DNA from: JAFNAG01 sp963824985
GTDB taxonomy: Bacteria > Acidobacteriota > UBA6911
NCBI GenBank assembly: GCA_963824985.1
Contig: CAWGRQ010000002.1
Span: 103,655 to 167,654 of the forward strand
Reading direction: 5' to 3'
Length of the DNA: 64,000 nt
Numbering within the stretch: the first letter of the stretch is position 1; the number at the start of each line of letters is the position of its first letter. Of this stretch, positions 19,215 to 28,514 are shown one piece after another. Under the pieces are notes generated by a model. The model was not told the DNA's origin. It was given only the letters and a program-made list of their open reading frames with translations, and did no database searches. Position numbers and translations under genes: made by a program.

Positions 19215-20678
19215 ATGTATCGCAACCTCAATGGACGGATCATAGGGTGTTTCATCGCTGCGGCGTTGCTGTTCCTGCCGGGGTGCGTCAAGAATCCGGT
19301 GACCGGGGGGCGTCAGCTGGCCTTGATCAGCGAGAGCCAGGAGATCGAGATTGGTGCGGCCTCTCATCCGGAAATCCTGAGTGAGTTCGGCATGGTGGAG
19401 AATCCGGCCCTCCAGGATTATTTCAGCCGTATGGGCCTGGAGTTGGCGAAGGTATCGCATCGCCCGGACCTGCCATGGCATTTCACGGTTCTCGATTCGG
19501 ATGTGGTTAATGCGTTTGCCGTGCCGGGGGGCTATGTCTATTTAACGCGCGGGATACTTGCCTACATGAACAACGAGGCCGAGCTGGCCGGTGTCATGGG
19601 CCACGAAATCGGCCATGTGACCGCGCGGCATTCGGTGACGCAGATTTCGCAACAACAATTGCTCGGGTTGGGCCTGGGACTGGGGTCGGTCATCTCCCCG
19701 ACATTCCGTAAAATGAGCGACCTGGCCCAAACCGGACTCGGAGTTCTGATGCTGAAATACAGCCGGGATCACGAGCGGCAGAGCGACCAGCTCGGAGTTC
19801 AATATATGGCCCGGGCCGGCTATGATCCGGAACAGCTGAGCCGCTTCTTTGAAGTGTTTACCACTATGCGGGAAGGGAGCGGGGATGCCATCCCGGGTTG
19901 GCTCTCCTCTCATCCCGCGCCGCCGGACCGCATCCAGGCGACCGAAGCCGCGGCCCGGCGCATTAAGAGTGAAGATCCCCGATCGGATTACAAAATCAAC
20001 GCCGAGCAGTTGCTTCCGCATCTGGAAGGTCTGGTGTATGGCGAGAATCCGCGGGAGGGCTTTGTGGATGGAGGGCGCTTTGTCCATCCCGATCTTCGCT
20101 TTCAGTTCGACTTTCCCAAAGGGTGGAAGGTGCAAAACACCAAGAGTGCCGTGTCGATCGTGGAGCCGGGCGGGGGCGCCGCGATCCAGTTGACGATGGT
20201 GCCCGCCGCGGAGGGGGAATCTCCCGAGGCCGTGGGGAGAAACATCGGCAGCAAAACCGGCGTCGAAATGGTCGAGGGCGCTCCGGCCCGCATCCAGGGG
20301 AACCCGGCATTTGTCGGGCGCTATCGCGTACAGACCGATACCGGCATCCTCGGTGTTCGCGCCGCCTTGATCAGCTTTGGCGGGAAGGTCTACCAGATCG
20401 CCGGGCTGGCCCCTGAAGACACATTCTCGGGCTTCGCCGGGCCGTTCGATGCCAGCCTGCATAGTTTCCGGGAGCTTACCGATCGCAAACTTCTGGATGT
20501 GCAGCCGGACCGGCTCAGGATTTACCGGGCCCGGGCCGGGGAGACACTTCGTAACATTGCCGGCGCCGCTCCAGCATCAAAAGTCAACGTGGAGGAACTG
20601 GCCCGCCTGAATCGGATCGATCCCGATCAGAAACTTACTGCCGGCGCCATGGTCAAGCTGGTCCAGCCGGGGCGCTAG
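19215..20678 (+). CDS. M48 family metalloprotease lipoprotein with C-terminal LysM-like domain
   Basis: This 487-residue lipoprotein has a signal ending LLFLPGC, so it is anchored facing the periplasm or outside. The M48 domain carries the zinc motif HEIGH at residues 130-134 (GVMGHEIGHVTARHSV) and the downstream SRDHERQSDQLGVQYMARAG segment that provides the third ligand Glu/Asp. This is the BepA/LoiP type of quality-control protease. Residues 280-420 form an uncharacterised domain, and the last 55 residues (YRARAGETLRNIAGAA, then LNRIDPDQKLTAGAMVKL) resemble a LysM peptidoglycan-binding domain. The start at 19215 has GGAGGCGA upstream; an upstream in-frame GTG at 19185 is less likely. A palindromic element follows immediately after the stop. 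Confidence 0.9.
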   Translation: MYRNLNGRIIGCFIAAALLFLPGCVKNPVTGGRQLALISESQEIEIGAASHPEILSEFGMVENPALQDYFSRMGLELAKVSHRPDLPWHFTVLDSDVVNAFAVPGGYVYLTRGILAYMNNEAELAGVMGHEIGHVTARHSVTQISQQQLLGLGLGLGSVISPTFRKMSDLAQTGLGVLMLKYSRDHERQSDQLGVQYMARAGYDPEQLSRFFEVFTTMREGSGDAIPGWLSSHPAPPDRIQATEAAARRIKSEDPRSDYKINAEQLLPHLEGLVYGENPREGFVDGGRFVHPDLRFQFDFPKGWKVQNTKSAVSIVEPGGGAAIQLTMVPAAEGESPEAVGRNIGSKTGVEMVEGAPARIQGNPAFVGRYRVQTDTGILGVRAALISFGGKVYQIAGLAPEDTFSGFAGPFDASLHSFRELTDRKLLDVQPDRLRIYRARAGETLRNIAGAAPASKVNVEELARLNRIDPDQKLTAGAMVKLVQPGR

Positions 20679-20681
20679 AAT

Positions 20682-20758
20682 AAAAGGGGACATCCCTCAT
20701 TTCTCGGCTTCCTGTTCAAATAGAAGCATTTAGCCGGAAATGAGGAATGTCCCCTTTT
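20682..20758. repeat. REP-like palindrome ending in a T-run
   Basis: The arms at 20682-20703 and 20737-20758 (left one beginning AAAAGGGGACATCCCTC) are reverse complements with one mismatch over 22 bp, loop 33 bases. The right arm ends in six T, so it may also work as a terminator for the M48 gene. Its end motif is shared with the element at 28515-28600. Confidence 0.8.
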
Positions 20759-20943
20759 TTGCACGGTAGTTTGACGAAACAGGCCGATTGCGATTCTGCC
20801 GCGCTTCAGCCCGCGCATAGGTGCATCTGCGGCGGTGATTCGGTTGCAAGTCTCCCGGGAAGCAGTTAGACTTCGCATTGCCATAGACAATGTACCAGGA
20901 CGATCGAAGACCAACCATGTGACGGGAGAGGGTTATACGAATT

Positions 20944-21462
20944 ATGAATCTGGATGTAGCCATCAGGGCGGCGCTTGAGTTCGAGGGGGGTGTGCACCGG
21001 ACCTACCTCGAAGCGGTGGAAAAGACGGCGGATCCGGCCGGGAAGCGCGTGTTTCAGGCGCTGTGCGATGAGGAAATGGGGCATGTGAAGTACCTGCGCG
21101 AACGTTTGGATGAATGGCAGCAGACCGGCAGGGTGCAAATACAAAAGCTGGATACTTCAATTCCAACTCGGGCGGCAATTCACAGGAATCTCGAGAAGCT
21201 CCGCAAGCAGGTTGAAGGCAAATCGCGCCTAAACAATCCCCTCGAGCTTGATTTCCTCCGCAGGGCATTGGAGGTGGAAATCCGGGCAAGCAACTTCTAC
21301 CGGGAAATGGTGCGTACTCTCGATGGCGACGGTCCGAAACTCTTTGCGCGATTCGTTGAGATCGAAGAGGGACACCTGGCGATCGTCCAGGCCGAGATCA
21401 ACAGCGTTTCGGGTCTCGGCTACTGGTTTGACACGGCGGAGTTCAACGTCGAAGCCGACTAG
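20944..21462 (+). CDS. Ferritin-like (rubrerythrin-type) diiron protein
   Basis: This 172-residue four-helix protein has the paired carboxylate-histidine motifs of the ferritin-like superfamily: Glu in LEFEGGVHRTYLEAVE, EEMGH in CDEEMGHVKYL, Glu in LEVEIRASNFYREM and EIEEGH in FVEIEEGHLAIVQ. It lacks the rubredoxin CxxC domain of true rubrerythrins. Such proteins act in iron handling or peroxide detoxification, usually in anaerobes or microaerophiles, which agrees with the glycyl radical enzyme further along. It stands alone, with palindromic repeats on both sides. Confidence 0.85.
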   Translation: MNLDVAIRAALEFEGGVHRTYLEAVEKTADPAGKRVFQALCDEEMGHVKYLRERLDEWQQTGRVQIQKLDTSIPTRAAIHRNLEKLRKQVEGKSRLNNPLELDFLRRALEVEIRASNFYREMVRTLDGDGPKLFARFVEIEEGHLAIVQAEINSVSGLGYWFDTAEFNVEAD

Positions 21463-21527
21463 TTTCCAGTTTGGCCCCAATAGTGTTCACTAAAGACAGA
21501 GGCACTGCGTGCCGGCACACCAAAGCC

Positions 21528-21622
21528 TGCCACGGATTGCACGGTTTACACAGATTGCCGCAAAGAATGCCGATCCAACGAGATAAGTCTCAGCGAGATT
21601 TGGGAAATCCGTGGCCTGATTT
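21528..21622. repeat. Inverted 'CCACGGATT' repeat pair
   Basis: The left arm at 21528-21556 (TGCCACGGATTGCACGG, TTTACACAGATT) is mirrored by GGGAAATCCGTGGC near 21601-21615. This is the same family as at 12991-13160. It lies in the spacer between the ferritin-like and CBM9-like genes. Confidence 0.7.
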
Positions 21623-21724
21623 TTGAATTGCGCTTAGCGGAATCGATTTCCAGATTGAATTAGCGCCGAATCAGTCCGTTCTGTTGTAGATCGAGGAGTC
21701 CGGGAGAAGATAGGGGGAGGAGCC

Positions 21725-22429
21725 ATGAGGTCGATTCTCTGCTTGTTGTTGTGCCTGATGCCGGCGGTCCAGGCTCAGGAAAAAGCCGTGTTTCCATCCT
21801 ACTTCGCCGACCGGGCCGTTGAGCCGACGGCGGATCCGGACTCGCCATTCTGGCGGGGCATCCAGGGAGTGGTCATCGACAGGAGCGTGCTCGGGCCGGC
21901 CATGCCCGAATTTCGGGCCGAAGTCCGCTCCCGCTGGACCCGCGAGTTTGTCTACTTTCTGTTCATCGGCCCCTATCAAAAACTGACGCTCAAGCCGGGT
22001 CCTGATACCGAGAAGGAAACCTATCGGCTCTGGGAAAAGGACTGTTTTGAGGTCTATCTGGGAGCCGATTTTGAACATCCCAACCGCTATCGCGAATTTC
22101 AAATGTCCCCCCAGGGGGAGTTCCTCGACCTGGACATAGATTCCTCAAGGGACAAACCGGGATTCAACGGCGAACAGAACTGGAACTCCGGCATGAAGGT
22201 TAAGGCGCGCATCGATGCCGGAAAGAAGATCTGGTATGGTGAGATGCGGATTCCAATCGCCGCCATGGATACGCGCCCGCCGCGCTCTGGAAACGAAATG
22301 AGCATCAATCTGTATCGCCAGGATGGGGAGCCTCCGAATCGCGACTTCCTTGCCTGGCAGCCCCCTGGCGTGTGGAACCCGCATCACCCGGAGAAGTTCG
22401 GGATACTGCGGTTGATGAACGGCCGCTGA
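21725..22429 (+). CDS. Secreted CBM9-like (carbohydrate-binding, DOMON-fold) protein
   Basis: This 234-residue exported protein has a signal peptide MRSILCLLLCLMPAVQAQ and a single CBM9/DOMON-like beta-sandwich. Typical features are the DPDSPFWRGIQGVVI start, RSRWTREFVYFLFIG, WEKDCFEVYLGADFEHP, REFQMSPQGEFLDLDID and the end WNPHHPEKFGILRLM. In this family the domain binds sugars or haem-like ligands, and small stand-alone versions are common in Acidobacteriota. No catalytic module is attached. A strong GGGGGAGGAG site precedes the ATG. It is followed after 128 bases by a MITE-like element. Confidence 0.8.
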   Translation: MRSILCLLLCLMPAVQAQEKAVFPSYFADRAVEPTADPDSPFWRGIQGVVIDRSVLGPAMPEFRAEVRSRWTREFVYFLFIGPYQKLTLKPGPDTEKETYRLWEKDCFEVYLGADFEHPNRYREFQMSPQGEFLDLDIDSSRDKPGFNGEQNWNSGMKVKARIDAGKKIWYGEMRIPIAAMDTRPPRSGNEMSINLYRQDGEPPNRDFLAWQPPGVWNPHHPEKFGILRLMNGR

Positions 22430-22491
22430 TCGAAAGCGGATTGCCTGCGCTCCTCTGCGCACCGGCCCCATCGGGCGTGCAAAAGCCCTGC

Positions 22492-22523
22492 AACACGGAT
22501 CCAATCGGCGTTCATCCGTGTCC
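22492..22523. repeat. Short 'ACACGGAT...ATCCGTGT' palindrome
   Basis: ACACGGATCCAATCGGCG is followed by TTCATCCGTGTCCGG. It belongs to the same palindrome family as 25187-25255, 30103-30149 and 54475-54510, all intergenic. Confidence 0.65.
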
Positions 22524-22556
22524 GGAAATGCCTCGCTTTGTGAATAATGCGGACAA

Positions 22557-22849
22557 AGGGCCTGTCAATGAATAACGTTTGCACTTTGCTGTGGCCCCAG
22601 GCCCGCTGGCAAGGCGCGAGCGACGAGCATACCCGGTGTGGTATGTAAGGAGCGAGTAACGCAGCCAGCGGGCCTGCGGGCCGCAGCCCGTAGGGGCGCG
22701 GCGGCGGGCGGACATCTGCTTCGTTGCCGCTCCTCGACGATGTCCTCACATCGCCTGCGTCGCGGCGCCTTGCATCTGCCAGCCCCAGGAGCACCGCAGG
22801 TGCGACGGTGCTCGCGCCAAAGTGTAAACGTTATTCATTGACAGGCCCT
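22557..22849. mobile_element. MITE-like element, 293 bp with 32-bp terminal inverted repeats
   Basis: The ends at 22557-22588 and 22818-22849 are inverted copies differing at one base of 32 (left end AGGGCCTGTCAATGAATAAC). The interior has no gene but contains a hairpin around GAGCATACC/GGTATGTAAGGAG and GC-rich repeats. The right end overlaps the TAG stop codon of the TPR gene, whose last codons may therefore have been supplied or altered by the insertion. No transposase with matching ends is seen in the window. Confidence 0.75.
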
Positions 22850-24059
22850 AACCGCCGGCGCGCCGGATAATGATTTTTTCGAGTTCAATCAGGCGCGATC
22901 TCGCCGCGTCGGAATCCGTTGCTTCGGGAGCAAGTTTCAGGAATATCCGCAGCTGTTCCGCTTCTCCAATCCAATCGTGTCTCCGATTGAGGATATTCGC
23001 CAGAACGAGGCTTGCCTGGGGAAACCGGTGATGCACATCCAGCCTTTGCGCCTGGAGCGCGCTTCTCTCGGCCGCGGCCATTTGATTCAGATGATAGCTG
23101 GCGATCGAATTGATCAGATACGCCTCGGGAAAACTCAACGGGTCAAGTTCCAGCGCATGGTCGGAGACCTCCTCCGCCTCGCGCCATTTGCTCTCCAGAG
23201 CTGCCAGCCGGGCCAGTTCGATATGGGGAGCGACGTACTTCGGATCAATCCCGACCGCTCTCAGATAATAGGAACGGGCGTCATCGAATTGCTGTTTTCG
23301 TTGCTGGATCTGACCCAGTTCGAACCAGGCTGCCGCATAGTCAGGATATGCATCCACCGCGATTTTCAGGTGCCTCTCGGCCTCGGACAGGTTCTTCTTC
23401 AGCATCTCCTTTTGGGCTCGGGCCAGCTCATTCTTCGCTTTTTTCGGGGCTTTCAGGCTGGATAGACTTACCAGGGTGCCGGTGATCCGCTCCACAGGGT
23501 AGAGAATGATGGTCCCGACGTTCAGCTGCCCCATGGACAGATCATCTTCCAGGATCACCGTGCTCGATCGATATCCGGCCAGCGATGCCCGCAATTCGCA
23601 TCCCGTGAGACGCACGAATGACAGGGGATTGATATCCATTCCTCCCATGGGCATGCGCGATGGCCCGTTCATCCATGTGTTCATTCCGGGGTAGGCGCCT
23701 TCGCCGGCATCCGGCAACAGACCGCCGGTGCTGCCGACCTGGAAGGCAAATGCGCCGTTGGCGTCAACGTACGATTCCCTCTTGCGCTGACCGCCGCAAT
23801 TACGCTCGATTGTCACACCCGTGGGAATCGGCGTGGCATCTCCCATGGCTACCGTCCCGGAAATGAAGAGCGTGAGCGTGCGGGACACCGCTGCCGGCGC
23901 CGCCTGGTTACGGGAACTCCCCTGATTCGTGGTTGTACGCCGCGCTCCAATCTCGTCCGTAGTGGTCTGAGCACTCTGGGCCAGGAGGGGATCGGTTATC
24001 AGAAGGATGGCCAGCCCCAAGCCGGCCGCAAAGGCGTGCAGCATGTTTCGGAATGCCAT
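22848..24059 (-). CDS. Secreted TPR-repeat protein with N-terminal beta domain
   Basis: This 403-residue protein starts at the ATG at 24059 (AGGAG upstream) with a signal peptide (MLHAFAAGLGLAILLITDPLLAQ). Residues of about 70-210 form a carboxypeptidase-regulatory/PEGA-like beta domain (TLFISGTVAMGDATPIPTGV, and SYVDANGAFAFQVGSTGG), with an ELRASLAGYRSSTVIL signature. Residues from about 230 to the end contain TPR helices, for example AAWFELGQIQQRKQQFDDA and APHIELARLAALESKWREA. This arrangement is common in acidobacterial envelope proteins and implies protein-protein contacts in the periplasm; its partner is unknown. Its stop codon lies within the right end of the MITE-like element. Confidence 0.82.
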   Translation of the reverse strand: MAFRNMLHAFAAGLGLAILLITDPLLAQSAQTTTDEIGARRTTTNQGSSRNQAAPAAVSRTLTLFISGTVAMGDATPIPTGVTIERNCGGQRKRESYVDANGAFAFQVGSTGGLLPDAGEGAYPGMNTWMNGPSRMPMGGMDINPLSFVRLTGCELRASLAGYRSSTVILEDDLSMGQLNVGTIILYPVERITGTLVSLSSLKAPKKAKNELARAQKEMLKKNLSEAERHLKIAVDAYPDYAAAWFELGQIQQRKQQFDDARSYYLRAVGIDPKYVAPHIELARLAALESKWREAEEVSDHALELDPLSFPEAYLINSIASYHLNQMAAAERSALQAQRLDVHHRFPQASLVLANILNRRHDWIGEAEQLRIFLKLAPEATDSDAARSRLIELEKIIIRRAGG

Positions 24060-24311
24060 GAGCAACGCTCCTGCATACCCGGGGAGCGGTTGGCCGACAA
24101 TACTGCAAGGCGAATTGATCACGATGCCGGTCCTGTATTCCCGTTCATGGTTCTTCCGTGTCCCAAGTACGGGACACCGCACCCGATTTAGTTTCATTGT
24201 GCTCCTGGCCGGTCGCCGAATCAAGACCGGGCGAGGATCCCAACTGGTTCCCCACGCGGATGGAATGGGAATTCCGCAGGTATTTTGGGCAGGAAATAAA
24301 CGCTCCAGGGG

Positions 24312-25091
24312 CTATCCCCGGCCTGATCGCTGGTAAACGAAGAGGATGGCGGTTACCAGGAAGCCGATGATGACTACGGCGGTCCGTGCCTTCTGCCGGC
24401 CGATGCGTCGGGCAAATCGCGCCCCCCCGTAACCTCCGGCCGTGGCGCCGACGATCATGATCAATGCGACCGGCCAGTCCACGGCGCCGCGGTAGATGAA
24501 ATACGCGGCCGCCACGCTGTTGATGCAGATGCCGAAGAAGTTTTTCAGGCCGTTGGCGGCATGAATGTTGCTGACACCCATGAATCCGAGGACCGCGAGC
24601 ATCAGAATGCCGATCCCGGCGCCGAAATAGCCGCCATAGATGGCCACTCCGAACTGAAACAGGCTGGCAAGACCCCAGCGCGCCATGTTCAGCCGGCGGG
24701 TTTCACCCGAACCGCTGCGACGGGCGACGGCCCCCTGGAGCATGAAAAGCACGGTGGCGAACAGGATAAGCAAAGGGGCCAGTTGCTCGAACGTTTTTTC
24801 AGGGGTGCGCAGGAGAAGTACCGATCCGATGGCACCCCCGAGCAGGCTTGGAATGAAGAGGGTTTTCAGCCACTCGCGGTGCTGCGTGACTTCCCGGCGA
24901 TAGCCGGCCATGCTGGACGCGGCGCCGGGCAGCAGGGCCACCGTCGACGTCGCATTTGCCATGATTGCAGGTTCGCCGAGGAGCAGCAGGGTGGGGAACG
25001 TGAGAATGGTACCCCCTCCGGCCATGGCGTTCATGACTCCCGCGGCCGCGGAGGAGGCGACGATGGCGATCAGTTCAAGCGGCGTCCACAT
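24312..25091 (-). CDS. TauE/SafE family sulfite/sulfonate exporter-like permease
   Basis: This 259-residue integral membrane protein has about eight hydrophobic segments. The family hallmark is AGVMNAMAGGGTILTFPTLL near the N-terminus, repeated in the second half as GGYFGAGIGILMLAVLGFMG with NGLKNFFGI. TauE/SafE proteins export sulfite, sulfoacetate or related organosulfur anions, and substrate prediction is unreliable. The ATG at 25091 is preferred over an upstream TTG at 25115. No sulfur-metabolism gene is adjacent, so the substrate cannot be inferred. Confidence 0.88.
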   Translation of the reverse strand: MWTPLELIAIVASSAAAGVMNAMAGGGTILTFPTLLLLGEPAIMANATSTVALLPGAASSMAGYRREVTQHREWLKTLFIPSLLGGAIGSVLLLRTPEKTFEQLAPLLILFATVLFMLQGAVARRSGSGETRRLNMARWGLASLFQFGVAIYGGYFGAGIGILMLAVLGFMGVSNIHAANGLKNFFGICINSVAAAYFIYRGAVDWPVALIMIVGATAGGYGGARFARRIGRQKARTAVVIIGFLVTAILFVYQRSGRG

Positions 25092-25186
25092 AAGTAGCGT
25101 TGCATTATAAACCAACGGGCAATAACCGGATATTCCTCTTTCGCCCCTGACCCGTATTTTTCATGATGCAGGAATCGCAACCCATC

Positions 25187-25255
25187 TCAGGACACGGAAG
25201 AACACGGATAAACACGGAGTCGATCTGTGTTCATCCGTGTTCTTTCGTGTCCTGA
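25187..25255. repeat. Long 'GGACACGGAAGAACACGGA' palindrome
   Basis: TCAGGACACGGAAGAACACG, followed by GATAAACAC, is mirrored by GTGTTCATCCGTG and TTCTTTCGTGTCCTGA, ending at 25255. It is an intergenic stem of about 30 bp between the TauE-like and GH127 genes. Confidence 0.8.
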
Positions 25256-25299
25256 AAACCTCTTGTCTGCTTGCGAACGACGTTCATGAACAGGGAGGG

Positions 25300-27741
25300 C
25301 TAACGGCCGATTTGTGTGTTCACTCGCCATTCGATGACGCCGCCCTCATGCCAGGTCAGATCCTGAGTCAGGTAGTTGCCATCGGGCGGACCCAGGGTAC
25401 CTTTCCGGTAGATTTTTCCCTGCAATTGAATCTCGATGCGCAAACCCGAAGTGGAAACCGCATCGAATGACACCTTATTGAATTGATCTTTGGCTACCGG
25501 GTAGGGCCCGGTCGTGGTTACCGGCTTCCACTCCTTGCCGTCCAGGTAGAGCAGGCGCCACGCCCGCGGGAGAACGCAATATTGTTTGTCGTCCTTCCAG
25601 TAGATTTCGACGGAAGAGACTCTGGCTGGCCGGGCGAAATCGTACTGCACCCATGCGGAATCACCGGCTTGCGGACGCAGCCTCAGAAACGGCGCCGATC
25701 CATCTTCGGAGTTCATCGGCTCGAGCTGATCGCAGATTACCGCGATGTCCCCACTGCCGTCCTGCGAGCTCGGATAGAACCGGCGTTCGATGGTGGGAGG
25801 CTGCTGGCCGGGATAGTTTTCCGCAACCGTGCCGTTGCCGCACGACGATGTGGCGCGGCTGGTGGAGGCGATCGTGGGGCTGGGCTGGAACCTCGCCCTG
25901 ATGGCATCGCGGGCGAGCCAGACCGCCATCTCCCCCTGGCTCCGGTTTGCAAACGCGTAATAGGGGATGGCGCTGAATTCCCGGTCTTTCCGGATGATGG
26001 ATATCCGATCAGGGGCGCGGCTCAGGCCGACGGCCGTGCCTCTGATTTCGCCCATACCTCCAAGCAGGTCCGACCTATAGCGGAACTCGAGACCGGCGTC
26101 GTCGGGGAGCAGAAGATTGAAGACGCCCCCGGGATTGTCGGCCTCCTCGGCGCAAAACACCAGCGGGCCACGTTCGAGGGCCACCATGCCCCGGTCGTCG
26201 GCAACCTGTTCGGAGGCCAGCACCCGGCGGACCGGCATGGGAAGATCGAGCCGAATCGTGTCGCCGGCCTTCCATTCCCGCTCGATTCTGGCGTACCCGT
26301 TCTCGACCGCGGAAGAAACGGGGCTGCCGTTGACGGCCAACGCTACTGAGGTCTCGGCTGCAGGCAGGTAATGATACAGGGACCCGGGCAGCGGCTCGCT
26401 GCGCGCCCAGCCGGGGATGCGAATGTGAACCGCGAAGGTCGCCGCTGTCTGCGGATTGAGGGCAATCTTGATCGTGCCTTCCCAGGGATAGCGGGTCTCC
26501 TGCGTGACGGATACTGAAGTGTTCTTCAATTTGACGTCAGCCCGGCTCCCGATGAAGAGATTGACAAAAAGATCCGAATCGTTCCGGGCGTAGATCAGTC
26601 CGCCTAACTGCGGCAGCAGGCGGGCAAGGTTGGGCGGGCAGCAATTCGGTCCAAACCAGGTATGCCGGGTGAAACTGCCGTAGGTTTTCAGCGGTGCCTG
26701 ATAGAGATAGGTGTCGCCGTTCAGCGAGACGCCGACGAGAAGGGCATTATAGAGTGTACGTTCCAGGACATCGATGTATTTGGCATCCTGCTTCAGCAGG
26801 AACAGTTTCTGGTTCCAGAAAGTATTTCCGTAAGCTGCACAGATCTCGTTCCATGCCCCGAGATTTGGAAGATCGTAGTCGTCGCCGTAATCCTCCTCGT
26901 CCCGGTAACTGCCGATGCCCCCGGTCAGATACGTCCGCATCGAGACGGCATCATTCCATATACGCTCGTCGGCCGCCGCATATTCGGGATCTCCGGTCAA
27001 TGCGGCGATCTCGGTTAGCGGTGTGTACAGGTAGGTTGCCCGCACCGCATGTCCGATTGCCCGGGTCTGCGATTTGACCGGCTGGTGATCCTGGGCATAG
27101 GGTCCATAAAGGATGGAGCGGCCCTGCGGATTGCCGCGCGTGTCCAGAAAGAACTGGGCCAATTTGAGGTAACGGTCGTTGCCGGTGGCGCGATACAACC
27201 GGAGGAGTCCGATCTTGATCCCCTCATGATTGGAGATGTCGCGGCGCTTTTCGGGACCGAACACCGCATCGAGGTCATCCGCGATTTCGATCGCCACATC
27301 GAGAACCTTGCGGCTGCCGGTGGCTTCAAAATAAGCCACTCCGAGCTCGAGGAAATTGCCGGCGGCAAAAAAATCGCCGTCCCCCTCGCTTGACCAGATC
27401 TGCTTACGACTGCGGATCCTCTCAATGGCCCGATCAAGATAGCCATCGATCCGGTTCCTGAGTTCCGCAGAAGGGGATTGGCTGAGAACGTAGCAAGCAG
27501 CCTCGAGAAGCCGCAGGTCGGGATTCCGGCCGTTTGTGTCATACCGGCTTAATAGAGCCGGTATGGATGTCGTGCGGTTGTTGTCCAGCCGCGGTGACCA
27601 GAAGGAATCAGAGATCTGCACGTTCCTATAGGAAACCGGGGAGATTGGAAAATCCGAGCGTCTGGAGACCGTTCGGGTGCAGGCAGCCAATGAACAGAAC
27701 GCAATTGCAATGCCGATAATGCCGAGGAATCTTGGTTTCAT
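25300..27741 (-). CDS. GH127-family beta-L-arabinofuranosidase-like lipoprotein
   Basis: This 813-residue protein has a lipoprotein signal ending SLAAC. It matches GH127 (former DUF1680), retaining beta-L-arabinofuranosidases that use a zinc-activated cysteine nucleophile. The active-site groups are visible: WNEICAAYGN (acidic residue and first zinc cysteine) and GPNCCPPNLARLLPQLGG near residue 365 (nucleophile and zinc cysteine pair). QDHQPVKSQTRAIGHAVRA and YLTGGIGSYRDEEDYGDDYDL are other family motifs. The last 130 residues form a coagulation-factor-like sandwich (SAWVQYDFARPARVSSVEIYW). The ATG follows AGAGGGTGA. It stands head to head with a decayed second GH127 at 27929. It probably releases arabinose from plant or glycoprotein glycans outside the cytoplasm. 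Confidence 0.9.
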   Translation of the reverse strand: MKPRFLGIIGIAIAFCSLAACTRTVSRRSDFPISPVSYRNVQISDSFWSPRLDNNRTTSIPALLSRYDTNGRNPDLRLLEAACYVLSQSPSAELRNRIDGYLDRAIERIRSRKQIWSSEGDGDFFAAGNFLELGVAYFEATGSRKVLDVAIEIADDLDAVFGPEKRRDISNHEGIKIGLLRLYRATGNDRYLKLAQFFLDTRGNPQGRSILYGPYAQDHQPVKSQTRAIGHAVRATYLYTPLTEIAALTGDPEYAAADERIWNDAVSMRTYLTGGIGSYRDEEDYGDDYDLPNLGAWNEICAAYGNTFWNQKLFLLKQDAKYIDVLERTLYNALLVGVSLNGDTYLYQAPLKTYGSFTRHTWFGPNCCPPNLARLLPQLGGLIYARNDSDLFVNLFIGSRADVKLKNTSVSVTQETRYPWEGTIKIALNPQTAATFAVHIRIPGWARSEPLPGSLYHYLPAAETSVALAVNGSPVSSAVENGYARIEREWKAGDTIRLDLPMPVRRVLASEQVADDRGMVALERGPLVFCAEEADNPGGVFNLLLPDDAGLEFRYRSDLLGGMGEIRGTAVGLSRAPDRISIIRKDREFSAIPYYAFANRSQGEMAVWLARDAIRARFQPSPTIASTSRATSSCGNGTVAENYPGQQPPTIERRFYPSSQDGSGDIAVICDQLEPMNSEDGSAPFLRLRPQAGDSAWVQYDFARPARVSSVEIYWKDDKQYCVLPRAWRLLYLDGKEWKPVTTTGPYPVAKDQFNKVSFDAVSTSGLRIEIQLQGKIYRKGTLGPPDGNYLTQDLTWHEGGVIEWRVNTQIGR

Positions 27742-27928
27742 GGGTCACCCTCTAGGATACGTTTGTTGCCCTAGTAGCCGCGGGCAGGCTGCAATTGTAT
27801 GCCATGTTGGATGCACGCTGCACCCTTTTGGTGGAAATAAAGTGCAGACAGACCCGAATGCCGGCTCCATGTCTTTCCCCGTTTTCCAGATTCGAAATAT
27901 GCTTTTGTGCGATACTTAATAGGAGTAC

Positions 27929-28512
27929 ATGCAGGACCACAAGCCGGTACTTGAGCAGGAGGAAGCCGTGGGACATGCCGTGCGTGCCATGTACCTGTAT
28001 GCCGGCATGGCGGATGTGGCGGCACTTGGGGGCCACCCGGAATACGTCAAGGCGATTGACCGCCTCTGGGAGAGTGTCGCCGGAAAGCATCTCTATCTCA
28101 CGGGCGGCGTCGGCGCGCGTGGGACATCCGAGGCGTTCGGAAACCCCTACGAACTGCCGAACGCCTCGGCCTACACTGAGACCTGTGCCGTCATGAGTCA
28201 GTGCAAGATGATGCCGGCAAGGCCGCCCTACAAAGGGGACCCGTGGTCTACTGTTTGGAAGGACCGGACAACGACGGCCATGCTTTAAACCTAGCCCTGC
28301 CCGATGCGGCCAGACTGGATGCCGCTTTTCTGCCCGCCTTGCTCCAGGGTGTTGAAGTGTTTAAAGGCAAGGCTGCGATCCTGGAACGCGACGCTTCGGG
28401 GAAGGTCTTATCGGCCGGTGAAAAGGACTTCGTCGCCATTCCCTATTATGCCTGGGCCAACCGGGGACGGAGCGAAATGACCGTCTGGCTGCCCCGCCAA
28501 AACAACAAATGA
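27929..28512 (+). pseudogene. Internally deleted, N-truncated GH127 remnant
   Basis: Two GH127 pieces lie in adjacent frames. The first (27929 to about 28195) has QDHKPVLEQEEAVGHAVRAM, YLTGGVGARGTSEAFGNPYELP and AYTETCA, and stops making sense just after the TETCA motif. The second (about 28210-28512) resumes with GKAALQRGPVVYCLEG and ends FVAIPYYAWANRGRSEMTVWL. The stretch that should carry the CCPPN catalytic cysteine pair is gone, as are about 200 N-terminal residues. It cannot be an active enzyme. An AGGAG site lies just before the ATG at 27929, so a short product could still be made. Confidence 0.85.
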
Positions 28513-28514
28513 CT

